NCBI RefSeq assembly: GCF_003122385.1
Contig: NZ_CP029255.1
Span: 868,001-932,000, forward strand
Direction of reading: 5' to 3'
Length of the DNA: 64,000 nucleotides
Origin: Flavobacterium crocinum
GTDB taxonomy: Bacteria > Bacteroidota > Bacteroidia > Flavobacteriales > Flavobacteriaceae
Below, one piece after another: positions 53,785 to 63,178 of the stretch. The translations under genes were made by a program, and so were the position numbers. Under the pieces are notes generated by a model. It did no database searches, was not told the DNA's origin, and saw only the letters and a list, made by a program, of their open reading frames with translations. Numbering within the stretch: the first letter of the stretch is position 1; every line of letters starts with the position of its first letter.

Positions 53785-53827
53785 AAAAGCGTAAATCGAT
53801 TAACTTTTTTAATTGATTTGCGCTTTT
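53785..53827 (+). terminator. Terminator after small unknown gene
   Basis: AAAAGCGTAAATCGATTAA pairs with TTAATTGATTTGCGCTTTT using two wobble positions, ending in T-rich sequence. Confidence 0.85.
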
Positions 53828-53930
53828 TCATTTCTCTACATTATCAAATCATTGATTTTTCTTTAAAATTAGTTTTCTTACAAAAAAAATGAGATATTAG
53901 CGCCAAAAGTTATTCGAAAAACTGAAAATT

Positions 53931-54497
53931 ATGGAGCTATTAGACAGTTTACCTACGTTGCTTAAATCTTTTTGGTACATCGCGATTCCAACAAGTTTAA
54001 TTTTTCTTATTCAAACCGTTATTACCTTTTCGGGTCTGGATGTCGCAGACGGTTTTGATACCGATTTTGATGCTCACTTACATGACGGAGGCGATTTTCA
54101 GCTTTTTTCCTTAAGAAATTTGATTAACTTTTTGTTAGGTTTTAGCTGGACTGGAATTTCTTTTTATTCGACTCTTGGCGAAAAGCCGGTTTTTCTTATT
54201 GTTACTTCCTTTGTTGTTGGGGTTTTATTCGTGCTTTTGTTTTTCTTCGTGATCAAACAGGTACAAAAACTAGCCGAAGACAATTCTTTTAAAATTACCA
54301 ATACGCTAAATAAAACCGCAGAAGTTTATCTGACTATTCCCGAAAAGAAAAGCGGAAAAGGTAAAATCATGATAAGCGTAAACGGTGCCTTTCATGAACT
54401 GGAAGCCATGACAGAAAACGACCGAATTCCATCAGGAAGTGCTGTAAAAGTTGTTAAAATAGAAAACAACAACCTCTTAATCGTAGAAACCATATAA
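53931..54497 (+). CDS. NfeD/YqiJ-like membrane protein with OB fold
   Basis: The 188-residue protein has three hydrophobic segments (about 10-30, 64-84 and 88-108) and an acidic linker DVADGFDTDFDAHLHDGG. A C-terminal OB-like beta domain follows (about 120-186, TAEVYLTIPEKKSGKGKIMI, GSAVKVVKIENNNLLIVE). This is the NfeD/YqiJ architecture, which is regularly encoded next to flotillin-like proteins. The flotillin gene starts ten bases later. The pair probably forms an inner-membrane microdomain complex; the NfeD part is thought to anchor or organise the flotillin. Confidence 0.8.
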   Translation: MELLDSLPTLLKSFWYIAIPTSLIFLIQTVITFSGLDVADGFDTDFDAHLHDGGDFQLFSLRNLINFLLGFSWTGISFYSTLGEKPVFLIVTSFVVGVLFVLLFFFVIKQVQKLAEDNSFKITNTLNKTAEVYLTIPEKKSGKGKIMISVNGAFHELEAMTENDRIPSGSAVKVVKIENNNLLIVETI

Positions 54498-54507
54498 TAC
54501 ACATACC

Positions 54508-56031
54508 ATGTTAATGAACCCAATTATTTTGATTGCAGTTGCGGCAATCGTTCTATTCGTAACCATTTCAGCATTAATCTCGAGGTACAAGCGCTGTCCT
54601 TCGGATAAAATTTTAGTAATCTACGGACGCACCGGCGGAACTTCAGCACGTTGTGTACACGGCGGAGGTGCTTTTATCTGGCCCGTAATTCAGGATTATT
54701 CTTTTCTGGATTTAAAACCGCTTTCTATCGAAGCCAATCTGACAAATGCATTAAGCCGTCAGAACATTAGAGTCGATGTTCCTTGTCGATTCACCATTGC
54801 CATTTCTACAGAATCTGACAGCATGAATACAGCTGCTGAAAGATTATTGGGTTTATCATCAGAACAAGTTCAAGAGCTTGCAAAAGATATTTTATTTGGT
54901 CAGTTGCGTTTGGTTATCGCAACGATGACTATTGAAGAAATTAACTCTGACCGTGATAAATTCTTAGACAATATTTCTAAAAACGTTGACAGTGAATTAA
55001 AGAAAATCGGTCTTAAACTGATCAACGTAAACGTTACGGATATTCGTGACGAATCTGGTTATATCGAAGCTTTAGGAAAAGAAGCTGCTGCAAAAGCAAT
55101 CAACGAAGCTAAAATTAGCGTGGCAGAACAAGAAAAAATCGGGGAAACCGGTAAAGCTCTTGCTGACAGAGAAAAAGACACTCAAATTGCAGAAACGCAC
55201 AGAGATCGTGACGTAAAAATTGCCATTACTCAAAAAGACCGTGAAATTAGTATTGCAACAGCTGCTAAAGACGAAACTATTGGTAAAGCTGAAGCTGAAA
55301 GAGATACAAGGGTAAAAACTTCTGAGGCTAACGCAATTGCGATTCAGGGAGAAAACGAAGCTAAGATTGCTATTGCGAATTCCGAAGCTATTCGTAGAGA
55401 AAAAGAAGCAGAATCTTTGCGTATCGCAATTGCTGCAGAAAAAGTACAACAGGCAAAAGCATTGGAAGAATCGTATCTTGCAGAGCAAAAAGCCGAGTTG
55501 GCGCGTTCTGAAAGAGAACGTTCTACACAAATTGCGAACATTGTAGTTCCTGCCGAAATCGCTAAACAAAGAGCCATTATCGAAGCACAAGCTGCTGCTG
55601 AAACGATCAGAGAAAATGCAAAAGGAGAAGCCGATGCAATCTTTGCAAAAATGGAAGCAGAAGCAAAAGGTTTATTCGAAATATTAACAAAACAAGCCGA
55701 AGGTTACAAAGATGTTGTGGCTGCTGCAGGTGGAGATCCAAGCAAAGCATTCCAGCTTTTATTATTGGAGAAACTTCCTGAACTGGTTAAAACTCAGGTT
55801 GAAGCTGTTAAGAATATCAAGATTGACAAAATCACAGTTTGGGATTCCGGAAATGGTCAGGGCGAAAATGGTTCTACAGCCAATTTTGTTTCCGGAATGA
55901 TGAAAACGGTTCCGCCATTGAATGATTTATTCAACATGGCGGGATTAAATTTACCAAGTTATTTAAAAGGTGAAGATCCAACTACGCCGGAAGTTCCTCC
56001 AACTATTGAAGTTGAAGAAACGAAAGAGTAA
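54508..56031 (+). CDS. Flotillin-like (YqiK/FloT) membrane scaffold protein
   Basis: This 507-residue protein has one N-terminal membrane helix (about 4-24) and an SPFH/band-7 domain (about 27-210, KRCPSDKILVIYGRTGGTSA, RVDVPCRFTIAIST). A long Ala/Glu-rich coiled coil spans about 210-400, with repeated AEA/AKAE heptads. The C-terminal tail is low complexity and acidic (EDPTTPEVPPTIEVEE). Flotillins organise membrane microdomains and affect fluidity. It follows the NfeD-like gene with overlapping regulation. A terminator lies beyond the stop. Confidence 0.95.
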   Translation: MLMNPIILIAVAAIVLFVTISALISRYKRCPSDKILVIYGRTGGTSARCVHGGGAFIWPVIQDYSFLDLKPLSIEANLTNALSRQNIRVDVPCRFTIAISTESDSMNTAAERLLGLSSEQVQELAKDILFGQLRLVIATMTIEEINSDRDKFLDNISKNVDSELKKIGLKLINVNVTDIRDESGYIEALGKEAAAKAINEAKISVAEQEKIGETGKALADREKDTQIAETHRDRDVKIAITQKDREISIATAAKDETIGKAEAERDTRVKTSEANAIAIQGENEAKIAIANSEAIRREKEAESLRIAIAAEKVQQAKALEESYLAEQKAELARSERERSTQIANIVVPAEIAKQRAIIEAQAAAETIRENAKGEADAIFAKMEAEAKGLFEILTKQAEGYKDVVAAAGGDPSKAFQLLLLEKLPELVKTQVEAVKNIKIDKITVWDSGNGQGENGSTANFVSGMMKTVPPLNDLFNMAGLNLPSYLKGEDPTTPEVPPTIEVEETKE

Positions 56032-56049
56032 AATTCTTCTTTTTAAAAA

Positions 56050-56096
56050 TAAAAAAGCGCGAACCGATTATAATTTTTAATCGATTCGTGCTTTTT
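56050..56096 (+). terminator. Terminator after flotillin gene
   Basis: An imperfect stem (AAAAAAGCGCGAACCGATTA with TAATCGATTCGTGCTTTTT) and T tail lie 20 bases past the stop. Confidence 0.8.
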
Positions 56097-56121
56097 GCTT
56101 TCAAATACTCACTTTCTAAAC

Positions 56122-56129
56122 TATCTTTG
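56122..56129 (+). promoter_or_regulatory. TATCTTTG (-7) element before EamA gene
   Basis: It fits TAnnTTTG, 29 bases before the ATG. No TTG at the expected distance. Confidence 0.45.
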
Positions 56130-56158
56130 AAAAAAAATATCTAAGAATAAATAATCTA

Positions 56159-57043
56159 ATGAAACTCACTAAACCAAGATTAGCCTTAATCTGCGGTATC
56201 CTTTGCATTTCGATTTTTCCAATATTGGTAAAATTACGTTTAACACCAGGATTGATTTCGGCATTTTACCGAATGTTTTTTGCTGTAATTCTGTTATTAC
56301 CTTATGTTATTTTCAGTGGAAACTTTAAACTTCCAAATCTAAAATTTACACTTTTGGCAATGCTTTGCGGGGTTTTGTTTTCTTCAGATGTTGCGGTTTG
56401 GAATATTGCTATTCAGGATTCGAGTGCGACTCAGGCTTCTTTACTGACAAACTTATCTCCTGTCTGGGTTGGAGTCGGTTCGTTTTTGTTTTTAAAATCA
56501 AAACCTGCAACGAATTTTTGGATTGGAACTTTGGTAGCTTTATTTGGAATGGTCACTTTAGTTGGTTTCGAGTTTTTCATTGATTTGAATTTTGATCAGG
56601 CGTTCCTATTCGCAGTTTTATCCGGAATTCTATATTCGATTTATCTTTTGGTCAGTAAAAATGTTCTTTCAGAAGTAGATGTTCTTTCGTTTATGACGAT
56701 TAGTTTAACGGCTTCCAGCATTTATTTGGGTATTTTATGTTATTCGCTAGACGAACCTTTTACAGGATTTTCAAATGCAGGCTGGTTTGTTTTGGTTTTA
56801 CAAGCTGTAATCTGTCAATTGTGCGCTTGGCTTTCGATTAGTTACGCTACACAGCACATGCGAGCAACCAGAGTTTCGTTGAGTTTATTAAGTCAGGCGG
56901 TAATTACTTCCATTTTGGCTTGGTTGTTTTTGGAAGAAAAAATAACTTTACAGATGGTTTTCGGTGGCATCGTTTTGCTTTTCGGAATCCGAATTACTTT
57001 TTACGATAAAACAATTTCTTTGAAAAGGCTTTTTTCTAAATAA
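56159..57043 (+). CDS. EamA/DMT-family transporter
   Basis: This 294-residue inner-membrane protein has ten predicted helices in two EamA repeats: the first at about 5-140 (FYRMFFAVILLLPYVIFSG, WVGVGSFLFLKSKP) and the second at about 150-288 (FAVLSGILYSIYLLVSKN, SLLSQAVITSILAWLFLEEK). Members of the drug/metabolite transporter superfamily export or import amino acids, nucleotide sugars or drugs. The substrate cannot be deduced. Single gene. Confidence 0.93.
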   Translation: MKLTKPRLALICGILCISIFPILVKLRLTPGLISAFYRMFFAVILLLPYVIFSGNFKLPNLKFTLLAMLCGVLFSSDVAVWNIAIQDSSATQASLLTNLSPVWVGVGSFLFLKSKPATNFWIGTLVALFGMVTLVGFEFFIDLNFDQAFLFAVLSGILYSIYLLVSKNVLSEVDVLSFMTISLTASSIYLGILCYSLDEPFTGFSNAGWFVLVLQAVICQLCAWLSISYATQHMRATRVSLSLLSQAVITSILAWLFLEEKITLQMVFGGIVLLFGIRITFYDKTISLKRLFSK

Positions 57044-57431
57044 AGTTAGCCCACGGATTTAAAGGATTGACACAGATTATTAGTTAATTTTAGAAAAGTA
57101 CTCCCGCAGATTCGACAGATTAAGCAGATTTATTTAAAATCCTTTTAATTCCATTAATCTGTGGCTAAAAAAGTTTCACGCAGATTTGGCAAATTTGTTT
57201 TTTTATTAAAACAAAGTGATCAGACAGAATTAGCGTTAATTTATGAAATTTGTGGCAAAAAAAGTTTCACGCAGATTAGGCAGATTCTAGCAGATAAAAA
57301 TTTTTTAAGCCTAATAATCTGTAGCAAAAAAATCAGTGCAATTCGTGAATTGCTTCGCCTGTTCGCTATCGCTCGGGTCGTGGCAGAAAAACCTGAAACA
57401 AAGAAAACTTTAAACTTGAAACAAAAAATCT
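57044..57431. repeat. Repeat-filled gap with GCAGATT units
   Basis: This 388-base gap is composed of degenerate ACGCAGATT/GGCAGATT units. They include a 30-base direct repeat (about 57157-57186 and 57248-57277, sharing AAAAAAGTTTCACGCAGATT) and a CTATCGCTCGGGT fragment near 57367 related to repeats elsewhere in the window. A 93-codon open frame across it is repeat sequence, not a convincing gene. Confidence 0.7.
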
Positions 57432-58139
57432 ATGTTACATAAAACTAAAATACCAAACCTAAAAGTAATCGCATTTGATGCCGATGATACTTTATTTGTA
57501 AACGAACCTTATTTTCAGGAAACCGAACATAAATTTTGTGCTTTGATGGAAGATTATCTTTCGCATCAGGGCATTTCGCAGGAGCTGTTCAAAATTGAAA
57601 TTGCCAATCTTCCTTTGTACGGTTACGGAATCAAAGGTTACATTCTTTCGATGATCGAAGCAGCAATGAATATTTCCAACAATACCATTCCTGTTGAAGT
57701 CATTGAAAAAATCATTCAGTATGGAAAAGAATTGCTGGAAAAACCAATTGAACTTTTGGACGGAATTGAAGAAACACTACAAGCCCTTCACGGAAAATAC
57801 AAATTGGTCGTAGCAACAAAAGGCGATTTAAAAGACCAGCACAGCAAACTGCACCGCTCTGGTTTGGGGCATTATTTTCATCATATTGAAGTCATGTCTG
57901 ATAAACAGGAAATTGATTATCAAAAACTATTAGGCCGTTTAGACATTCAGGCGCATGAGTTTTTGATGATTGGTAATTCATTAAAATCAGATGTATTGCC
58001 CGTTCTAGGAATTGGCGGATATGCCGTTCATATTCCGTTTCATACTACCTGGGAGCACGAAAAAATTAATCATACCATAGAACACGAGCATTTTAGTTCA
58101 TTTGAAACTATTGCTGAAGTGGTTCCGAATTTATTATAA
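57432..58139 (+). CDS. HAD-superfamily hydrolase
   Basis: The 235-residue phosphatase-like protein has motif I VIAFDADDTLFVNE near residues 12-25 (catalytic Asp pair DxD), an all-helical cap (about 28-115), motif II VVATKG, Lys in HSKLHRSGLG, and motif IV in FLMIGNSLKSDV. In HAD nomenclature it is a subclass with a helical cap, like phosphoglycolate phosphatases. The substrate is unknown. Its stop overlaps the next gene's start (TAATG). Confidence 0.92.
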   Translation: MLHKTKIPNLKVIAFDADDTLFVNEPYFQETEHKFCALMEDYLSHQGISQELFKIEIANLPLYGYGIKGYILSMIEAAMNISNNTIPVEVIEKIIQYGKELLEKPIELLDGIEETLQALHGKYKLVVATKGDLKDQHSKLHRSGLGHYFHHIEVMSDKQEIDYQKLLGRLDIQAHEFLMIGNSLKSDVLPVLGIGGYAVHIPFHTTWEHEKINHTIEHEHFSSFETIAEVVPNLL

Positions 58140-58768
58140 TGAAAACACTTTTAGACTTAGAAAACTGGAATAGAAAAGAGCATTTTGCTCATTTTAAACA
58201 AATGGAAGAACCTTTCTTTGGTGCAACCGTAGAAATCGATTGTACGAAAGCCTATCAGACTGCCAAAAGTTTAAAGACTTCTTTTTTCATTTTCTACCTG
58301 CATAAAACCTTAGTTGCGGTAAATACAATTGAGAATTTTAAATATCGTATTTCAGAAAATCAGATTTACATTAATGATCGTGTTGATGCTTCGGCAACAA
58401 TTGGTCGTGAAGATGGTACTTTCGGATTTTCACTAATTGAATATAACCCTGATTTTAAAATATTTGAAAAAACGGCATTGGCAGAAATCGAACGTATTCA
58501 GAACACAACAGGACTTTTTACAAGAGAATTTAATGATGATAATTTGATTCATTTTTCGGCAATTCCGTGGTTGAATTTTACTTCGCTTACACATGCGCGA
58601 AGTTTTACTTATCCTGACAGCTGTCCTAAGGTATCGTTTGGAAAAATGATGGTTTCGGAAACCGGAAAAAGAACTATGTCAATGGCTGTTTTTGTACATC
58701 ATGGTTTGATGGACGGAATGCATCTTGGGCAATTTGCCGATCTCTTTCAAGAGCTTATGAATCAATAA
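58139..58768 (+). CDS. Chloramphenicol acetyltransferase-like protein
   Basis: This 209-residue protein belongs to the trimeric CAT (PF00302) family. The catalytic His lies in VHHGLMDGMHLGQF near residues 190-203, the equivalent of the HHxxxDGxH motif, and the N-terminal ENWNRKEHFAHFKQMEEPFF and FFIFYLHKTLVAVN match CAT strands. PWLNFTSLTHAR corresponds to the substrate-channel strand. It overlaps the HAD gene by one base. Chromosomal CAT-like proteins of this type need not act on chloramphenicol; resistance is possible but unproven. Confidence 0.88.
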   Translation: MKTLLDLENWNRKEHFAHFKQMEEPFFGATVEIDCTKAYQTAKSLKTSFFIFYLHKTLVAVNTIENFKYRISENQIYINDRVDASATIGREDGTFGFSLIEYNPDFKIFEKTALAEIERIQNTTGLFTREFNDDNLIHFSAIPWLNFTSLTHARSFTYPDSCPKVSFGKMMVSETGKRTMSMAVFVHHGLMDGMHLGQFADLFQELMNQ

Positions 58769-58801
58769 ATTAAATGGAATAATTTTTGTTTGCAGAAATA
58801 T

Positions 58802-60199
58802 ATGAAACAAATCTTCCTCTTTCTGGTTTTAATGTATAGTACTGTTTCGCTAAGCCAGACAGTATTAACTTCCTATCCTGTAGATTTAAAAACACTGAAA
58901 GAGGAATGTCAGACTTTAAATGCTGAAAACGTCATTACACATGACATTTTCGCTTTTATTGCCTCTCGTGACAGTTTGACGATTCTCAAATACAATAGTG
59001 CTTTATTCCTAAATGATAAATTTATAACTACCAGACAATATGTCGAAAACAGATCTTTGATGGGCTATAGTTTCAGCGAAGACGGCAATCCTACTTTGTA
59101 TTGGTTTTCACCACAGGAAAACAGCATTATTGTAATCAAATATTACTTTGAAACTAAAACCACCAGAGCTTTAAAATTTTCTTTACCTGGTGAAGAACAA
59201 TCAATCTTAACGCAATATCAAAAAGACAACAATTTTTATCTGGTTATGAAGTATAAAACAAAACAGGCTTTAACTGTTTATGTTTTTAAAAACGGAGTAG
59301 CCGACGAAAAGTTTTTGGACTTCTCTTCTTTCACTTTTCGGGATCGAAAAACACAACAAAAGACATTCAATCAGATTTTAAATGAAAATCCGATTGAAAA
59401 AATGGAGCCCGGAGAATACAATCCGCTTTATAAAGTAACGGCAAAAACCAAACTTTATATACTTCCAAACCGTTTAATTCTGTCCTTTGACCAAGGTATT
59501 AGAAAAACACAGCTTTTTGATATCAATCTGGAGAATTCAGAGATAAAAGAAAAGACCTTTTTAAAGCCTTTAGGACAGAAAAACGCAAAAACTTCCAACT
59601 CTTTTTATCATGAAAACAAACTTTATCAATTGAATGTGAACTCAAATGAGCTCTTATTTGACATTAAAGATTATAATTCCGGTGAATCTCTAAAATCATT
59701 CACTGTTACAAAAAATGATACTATTCGTTTTAATAATTCACCTCTTTTGACACAGATTGACAACCGCAGACCAAAAGAAATAAAAAACACTGGCAGATTC
59801 CTGAAAGAATTAGCGGCAACAGATGCTGGTATTTCTGTTTTTAAAAACAAAAAGAATCTTTTTATTACTTTGGGAGGAAGCGGCAACAGTTCGAAAACCA
59901 TATCTATGAATGGTTTTAATATGTTTGATGATTACTTTGGAGATTTTCCGTCCACTAATTATTACAATGTTGAAAGCGATTATTCTGTATTTTTTGAAAG
60001 TGTCTGGACTAAGAAACTGGAATTAACAACTGAAACGCATGAACCTCTTGCTTCAGATAAGATTTTTTATTTCATAGATACACATAAGGAGATATTTATT
60101 CCAAATATTCTAAAGTTAAGCAATTATTCGATTTTAGGATATTACGACACCCTAGCGAAACAATATGTTTTGCGTAAGTTCACAGATGGTTTTCAATAA
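58802..60199 (+). CDS. Secreted protein of unknown family (paralogue 1)
   Basis: The frame begins at a TTG four codons earlier, but the ATG chosen gives a signal peptide (KQIFLFLVLMYSTVSLSQT). The 465-residue mature region is beta-rich and shares layout and many residues with the protein encoded at 61.6-63.1 kb: ILKYNSALFL, LDFSSFTFRDRK, FDQGIRKTQLFDINL, PLLTQIDNRRP, and the last residues YVLRKFTDG. I do not recognise a known domain; a propeller-like fold is conceivable. It is exported and probably periplasmic or surface-attached, though no lipobox or secretion tail is seen. Confidence 0.78.
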   Translation: MKQIFLFLVLMYSTVSLSQTVLTSYPVDLKTLKEECQTLNAENVITHDIFAFIASRDSLTILKYNSALFLNDKFITTRQYVENRSLMGYSFSEDGNPTLYWFSPQENSIIVIKYYFETKTTRALKFSLPGEEQSILTQYQKDNNFYLVMKYKTKQALTVYVFKNGVADEKFLDFSSFTFRDRKTQQKTFNQILNENPIEKMEPGEYNPLYKVTAKTKLYILPNRLILSFDQGIRKTQLFDINLENSEIKEKTFLKPLGQKNAKTSNSFYHENKLYQLNVNSNELLFDIKDYNSGESLKSFTVTKNDTIRFNNSPLLTQIDNRRPKEIKNTGRFLKELAATDAGISVFKNKKNLFITLGGSGNSSKTISMNGFNMFDDYFGDFPSTNYYNVESDYSVFFESVWTKKLELTTETHEPLASDKIFYFIDTHKEIFIPNILKLSNYSILGYYDTLAKQYVLRKFTDGFQ

Positions 60200-60375
60200 A
60201 CCACTAACTATCAACAAATTAAACATAACGCCTTTTTTCTATTATTTCCTAAACCTATTTTTAGGATACCTGAAGCCCTATTATTACCTTATTCTAACAT
60301 CTTTCTGACTTTTAGAGGAAGTTTTTACTTACATTTTATTGTTGCTTTGACTCAAATTTAAAATATCAAACTACA

Positions 60376-61509
60376 ATGAAAAAAATTGTAATGACTCTGG
60401 CATTTGCTCTAAGCATAATGTATGCAGAGGCGCAAACGGAAACAAAAACCTCAGATAATTACAACAAATGGTCTATTGAGTTAGGAGGCGGTTTTAACAA
60501 AGCGCAGCGTCCATTTGCTTCTGGTAATTATTACAGCTCGAGAATCAGTCCTTTTACAGCTGATCTGGGAGTAAGATACATGCTGAACAATAAATTTGGT
60601 CTTAAAGCAGATTTTGGATACAATTCTTTAACAGAACAGAAAAACAGTTCACTTCCTTTTGACTCAAAATATTACAGAATTGATTTACAGGGTGTAGCTA
60701 ATTTAGGTCGTATCATGAATTTTGAAACCTGGACCAATACATTTGGATTATTAGCTCATGCAGGTTTTGGAGTTGGTCAGTTAGAAAACAAAGATTATAA
60801 CGTAAAAGACAAAGTTGGAAATTTCATCGCTGGTTTAACCGGACAGATAAGATTAACAGACAGAGTAGCTTTGACAGGAGACGTAACTACAGTGTTAAAC
60901 GCACTTCAGGATCATACTTTTGATGGTACTGCCAAAAACGGAAACAGAGGTTTTTCAGGCTTACTTTTTAACGGGACAGTTGGTCTTCAGGTATATTTAG
61001 GCAAAAATGCAAAACATGCGGACTGGACTGTAGTATCTGAAAATGTAGATTTATCTGCTTTTGAAAACAAAATTGCAGATCTTCAAAATCAAATTAAGAG
61101 CATTCCTCAAAAACAAGTTGTTGTAGAAAAACCTGTAACCAACACTGTAAAAGAAAAAGACGTTGTAAAAGAAATGATTAATGACAAATACTACAGTGTT
61201 TATTTTGATTTCAACAAAACAATTCCAATTGAAAACTCAACTTCTGCAATCGATGTTATTTTATCTTATTTAAGAAAAAATCCATCAGCTTCTGTAGATA
61301 TCGTTGGTCATGCTGATCAGGTTGGAAGCTCAGAATACAATAACAAATTATCTAACATCAGAGCAACAAATGTAAAAACAATCCTTGAAAAAGCAGGAAT
61401 TGCATCTTCAAGATTAAATGTTGTTGCTGAAGGAGCAGATACTTCTATCCAAAAAGATTCTGAAGAAGCTAGAAGATTAGCAAGAAGAGTTACTTTTATT
61501 GTGAAATAA
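60376..61509 (+). CDS. OmpA-family outer-membrane porin-like protein
   Basis: This 377-residue protein has a signal peptide (KKIVMTLAFALSIMYAEAQ). An eight-strand-like beta-barrel spans about 28-215 (WSIELGGGFNKAQRPF, GLKADFGYNSL), then a short coiled region near 235-255 and a linker. The C-terminal OmpA domain is at about 275-375 (VYFDFNKTIPIENST, DIVGHADQVGSSEYNNKLSN, and RRLARRVTFIV). It links the outer membrane with peptidoglycan. It lies between the two paralogous secreted genes and ends in a good terminator. Confidence 0.93.
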   Translation: MKKIVMTLAFALSIMYAEAQTETKTSDNYNKWSIELGGGFNKAQRPFASGNYYSSRISPFTADLGVRYMLNNKFGLKADFGYNSLTEQKNSSLPFDSKYYRIDLQGVANLGRIMNFETWTNTFGLLAHAGFGVGQLENKDYNVKDKVGNFIAGLTGQIRLTDRVALTGDVTTVLNALQDHTFDGTAKNGNRGFSGLLFNGTVGLQVYLGKNAKHADWTVVSENVDLSAFENKIADLQNQIKSIPQKQVVVEKPVTNTVKEKDVVKEMINDKYYSVYFDFNKTIPIENSTSAIDVILSYLRKNPSASVDIVGHADQVGSSEYNNKLSNIRATNVKTILEKAGIASSRLNVVAEGADTSIQKDSEEARRLARRVTFIVK

Positions 61510-61533
61510 TTTTCTTTTTTTAAATGGTGAATT

Positions 61534-61567
61534 AAAGTCCTTAAGATGTTGTCTTAAGGACTTTTTT
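61534..61567 (+). terminator. Terminator after OmpA porin-like gene
   Basis: AAAGTCCTTAAGA / TCTTAAGGACTTT with a five-base loop and T run, 25 bases past the stop. Confidence 0.9.
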
Positions 61568-61632
61568 ATTGCTAAATTTAAGGTAGTATAATCTTGTAAA
61601 TATTTGGAATAAATTTTGATGATTTTCAATCT

Positions 61633-63084
61633 ATGAAAAAACTACTACTTTTCTTCGTTTTGTTTTCTAAAACAGTGTTGTTTAGTCAAACAGTACTAAA
61701 TTCTTTGCCACTAAACCTGAACTTTCTGGGAAAAACTCAGATTTTGAATGCTCAAGATGAAAACACCAAAGATATTTATGTCTTTACTTGGGATAATAAA
61801 AATGTAAATATTTTAAAATACAATTCATCTTTATTCCTGGCAAATCAATTTACAGATTCGATCAAACATGAAACAAGCCGGGATTTAATTGGTTACAGTA
61901 TAAGTGAGAATAAAAAACCATCGTTATACTGGAGTTCCCGTGATTATAAAAATATCCTGATTACGGTTTATAATCAGGACAATAAAACCTCAGAATCCTT
62001 AAACTTCGATTTCCCAAAAAATCACGATTATATTATTAGCTCTTTCCAGCAGAACAATACTTTCTATATTCTGGCAAAAGAAAAAGATTTCGAGCATTTA
62101 CTTCTTTACAAATTTGAAGATGGGAAATGCGTTGTTAAAATGTTTGATTTTTCTTCATTTGTTTTTAAAAATGAAAGAAATGTGCAAATCTCTTTTAATG
62201 CACTTATCAAATATTTCCCGATACAAAAAATAGATCCAAATATTTACACGCCCATAGAATTGGCTTCAAGTACCAGCAAAATGTATGTCATTCAGGATCA
62301 TATTATTTTGACATTTGATAATAGTCTTATCAAAACACAAGCCTTCGATCTTAACATTAAAACGGGTGAAATAAAAGAAAAAACTTTTGATCTGCCTGCT
62401 CCAGAAACTCCGTTACGAACAACGAATTCATTTTATAGTGATAATAAACTATTCCAAGTAAAGGCAAATAAAGAATTCTTTTTATTTCAAATCAAAGATT
62501 TTGATTCAGGAAAAGGCATCAAGAATTATTCATTTTCAAAAAATGATACGATTCCTTTTATGAATTCTCCTTTCATTACACAAATTGACAATAACGAACC
62601 TCGTCAATTAAAAACTACTGAAAAGTTTCTGAAAAGCATAAACGGACTTCCTGCCGGTGTTTCCGTTTTTAAAAATCATAAAAACAGTTTTATCACTTTT
62701 AGCGGTTTTGGAGAATATAGAGATTTTTATTTTTCCTTCAATTCTGCAGATGATTTTGGAGAGCGTATCCCTTATTCGCTAAGCAAAGCAGTTTATTTTG
62801 ACGCAATGTTAAGTGAAAACCTAAATTTCGCAAAAGACTATCAATCAAGACCTTTAGCTATTGACAATTTGTTCTACTTTTTGAATAACAATAAGGGTAT
62901 AAAACTTTATGATTCACTAAGATTGAAAGATTTTTATGTTCTAAGTTATTTCGACAGTGGTTCCCAACAGTTTATAATGCGAAAATTTACCGATGGCCCT
63001 ATGATGCAAGACGATGGAAATCCGATTATGAATAAATCTCAATTCTCGAAACCGTTCTCTTTTGGCAGTATAAAACCTAATTAA
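61633..63084 (+). CDS. Secreted protein of unknown family (paralogue 2)
   Basis: This 483-residue exported protein has signal peptide KKLLLFFVLFSKTVLFSQT. It is aligned by eye with the protein of 58.8-60.2 kb over nearly the whole length: KNVNILKYNSSLFLANQF, SRDLIGYSISENKKPSLYW, VKMFDFSSFVFKNER, IILTFDNSLIKTQAFDLN, SPFITQIDNNEP, AGVSVFKNHKNSFITFSG and FIMRKFTDG. The C-terminus has a 30-residue extension with MMQDDGNPIMNKSQ. No known domain is recognised. The duplication with an OmpA gene between suggests a local duplication followed by insertion or rearrangement. Confidence 0.78.
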   Translation: MKKLLLFFVLFSKTVLFSQTVLNSLPLNLNFLGKTQILNAQDENTKDIYVFTWDNKNVNILKYNSSLFLANQFTDSIKHETSRDLIGYSISENKKPSLYWSSRDYKNILITVYNQDNKTSESLNFDFPKNHDYIISSFQQNNTFYILAKEKDFEHLLLYKFEDGKCVVKMFDFSSFVFKNERNVQISFNALIKYFPIQKIDPNIYTPIELASSTSKMYVIQDHIILTFDNSLIKTQAFDLNIKTGEIKEKTFDLPAPETPLRTTNSFYSDNKLFQVKANKEFFLFQIKDFDSGKGIKNYSFSKNDTIPFMNSPFITQIDNNEPRQLKTTEKFLKSINGLPAGVSVFKNHKNSFITFSGFGEYRDFYFSFNSADDFGERIPYSLSKAVYFDAMLSENLNFAKDYQSRPLAIDNLFYFLNNNKGIKLYDSLRLKDFYVLSYFDSGSQQFIMRKFTDGPMMQDDGNPIMNKSQFSKPFSFGSIKPN

Positions 63085-63178
63085 ATTTATTGAAAGCTAC
63101 TCCAAATGTGTAATGTTTTGGCGGTTTCAAAAAATGGTTTGGATTATTTTTTCTAATTTTACAAAAAAGACACATATC

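Noticed and set aside
55072..55590. 172-codon open frame opposite the flotillin coiled coil
   Set aside because: Antisense of the Ala/Glu-rich repeat region; Phe/Ser/Cys-rich composition is typical of a shadow.
57161..57442. 93-codon open frame between EamA and HAD genes
   Set aside because: It runs through GCAGATT repeat units and contains two copies of the same repeat in the translation.
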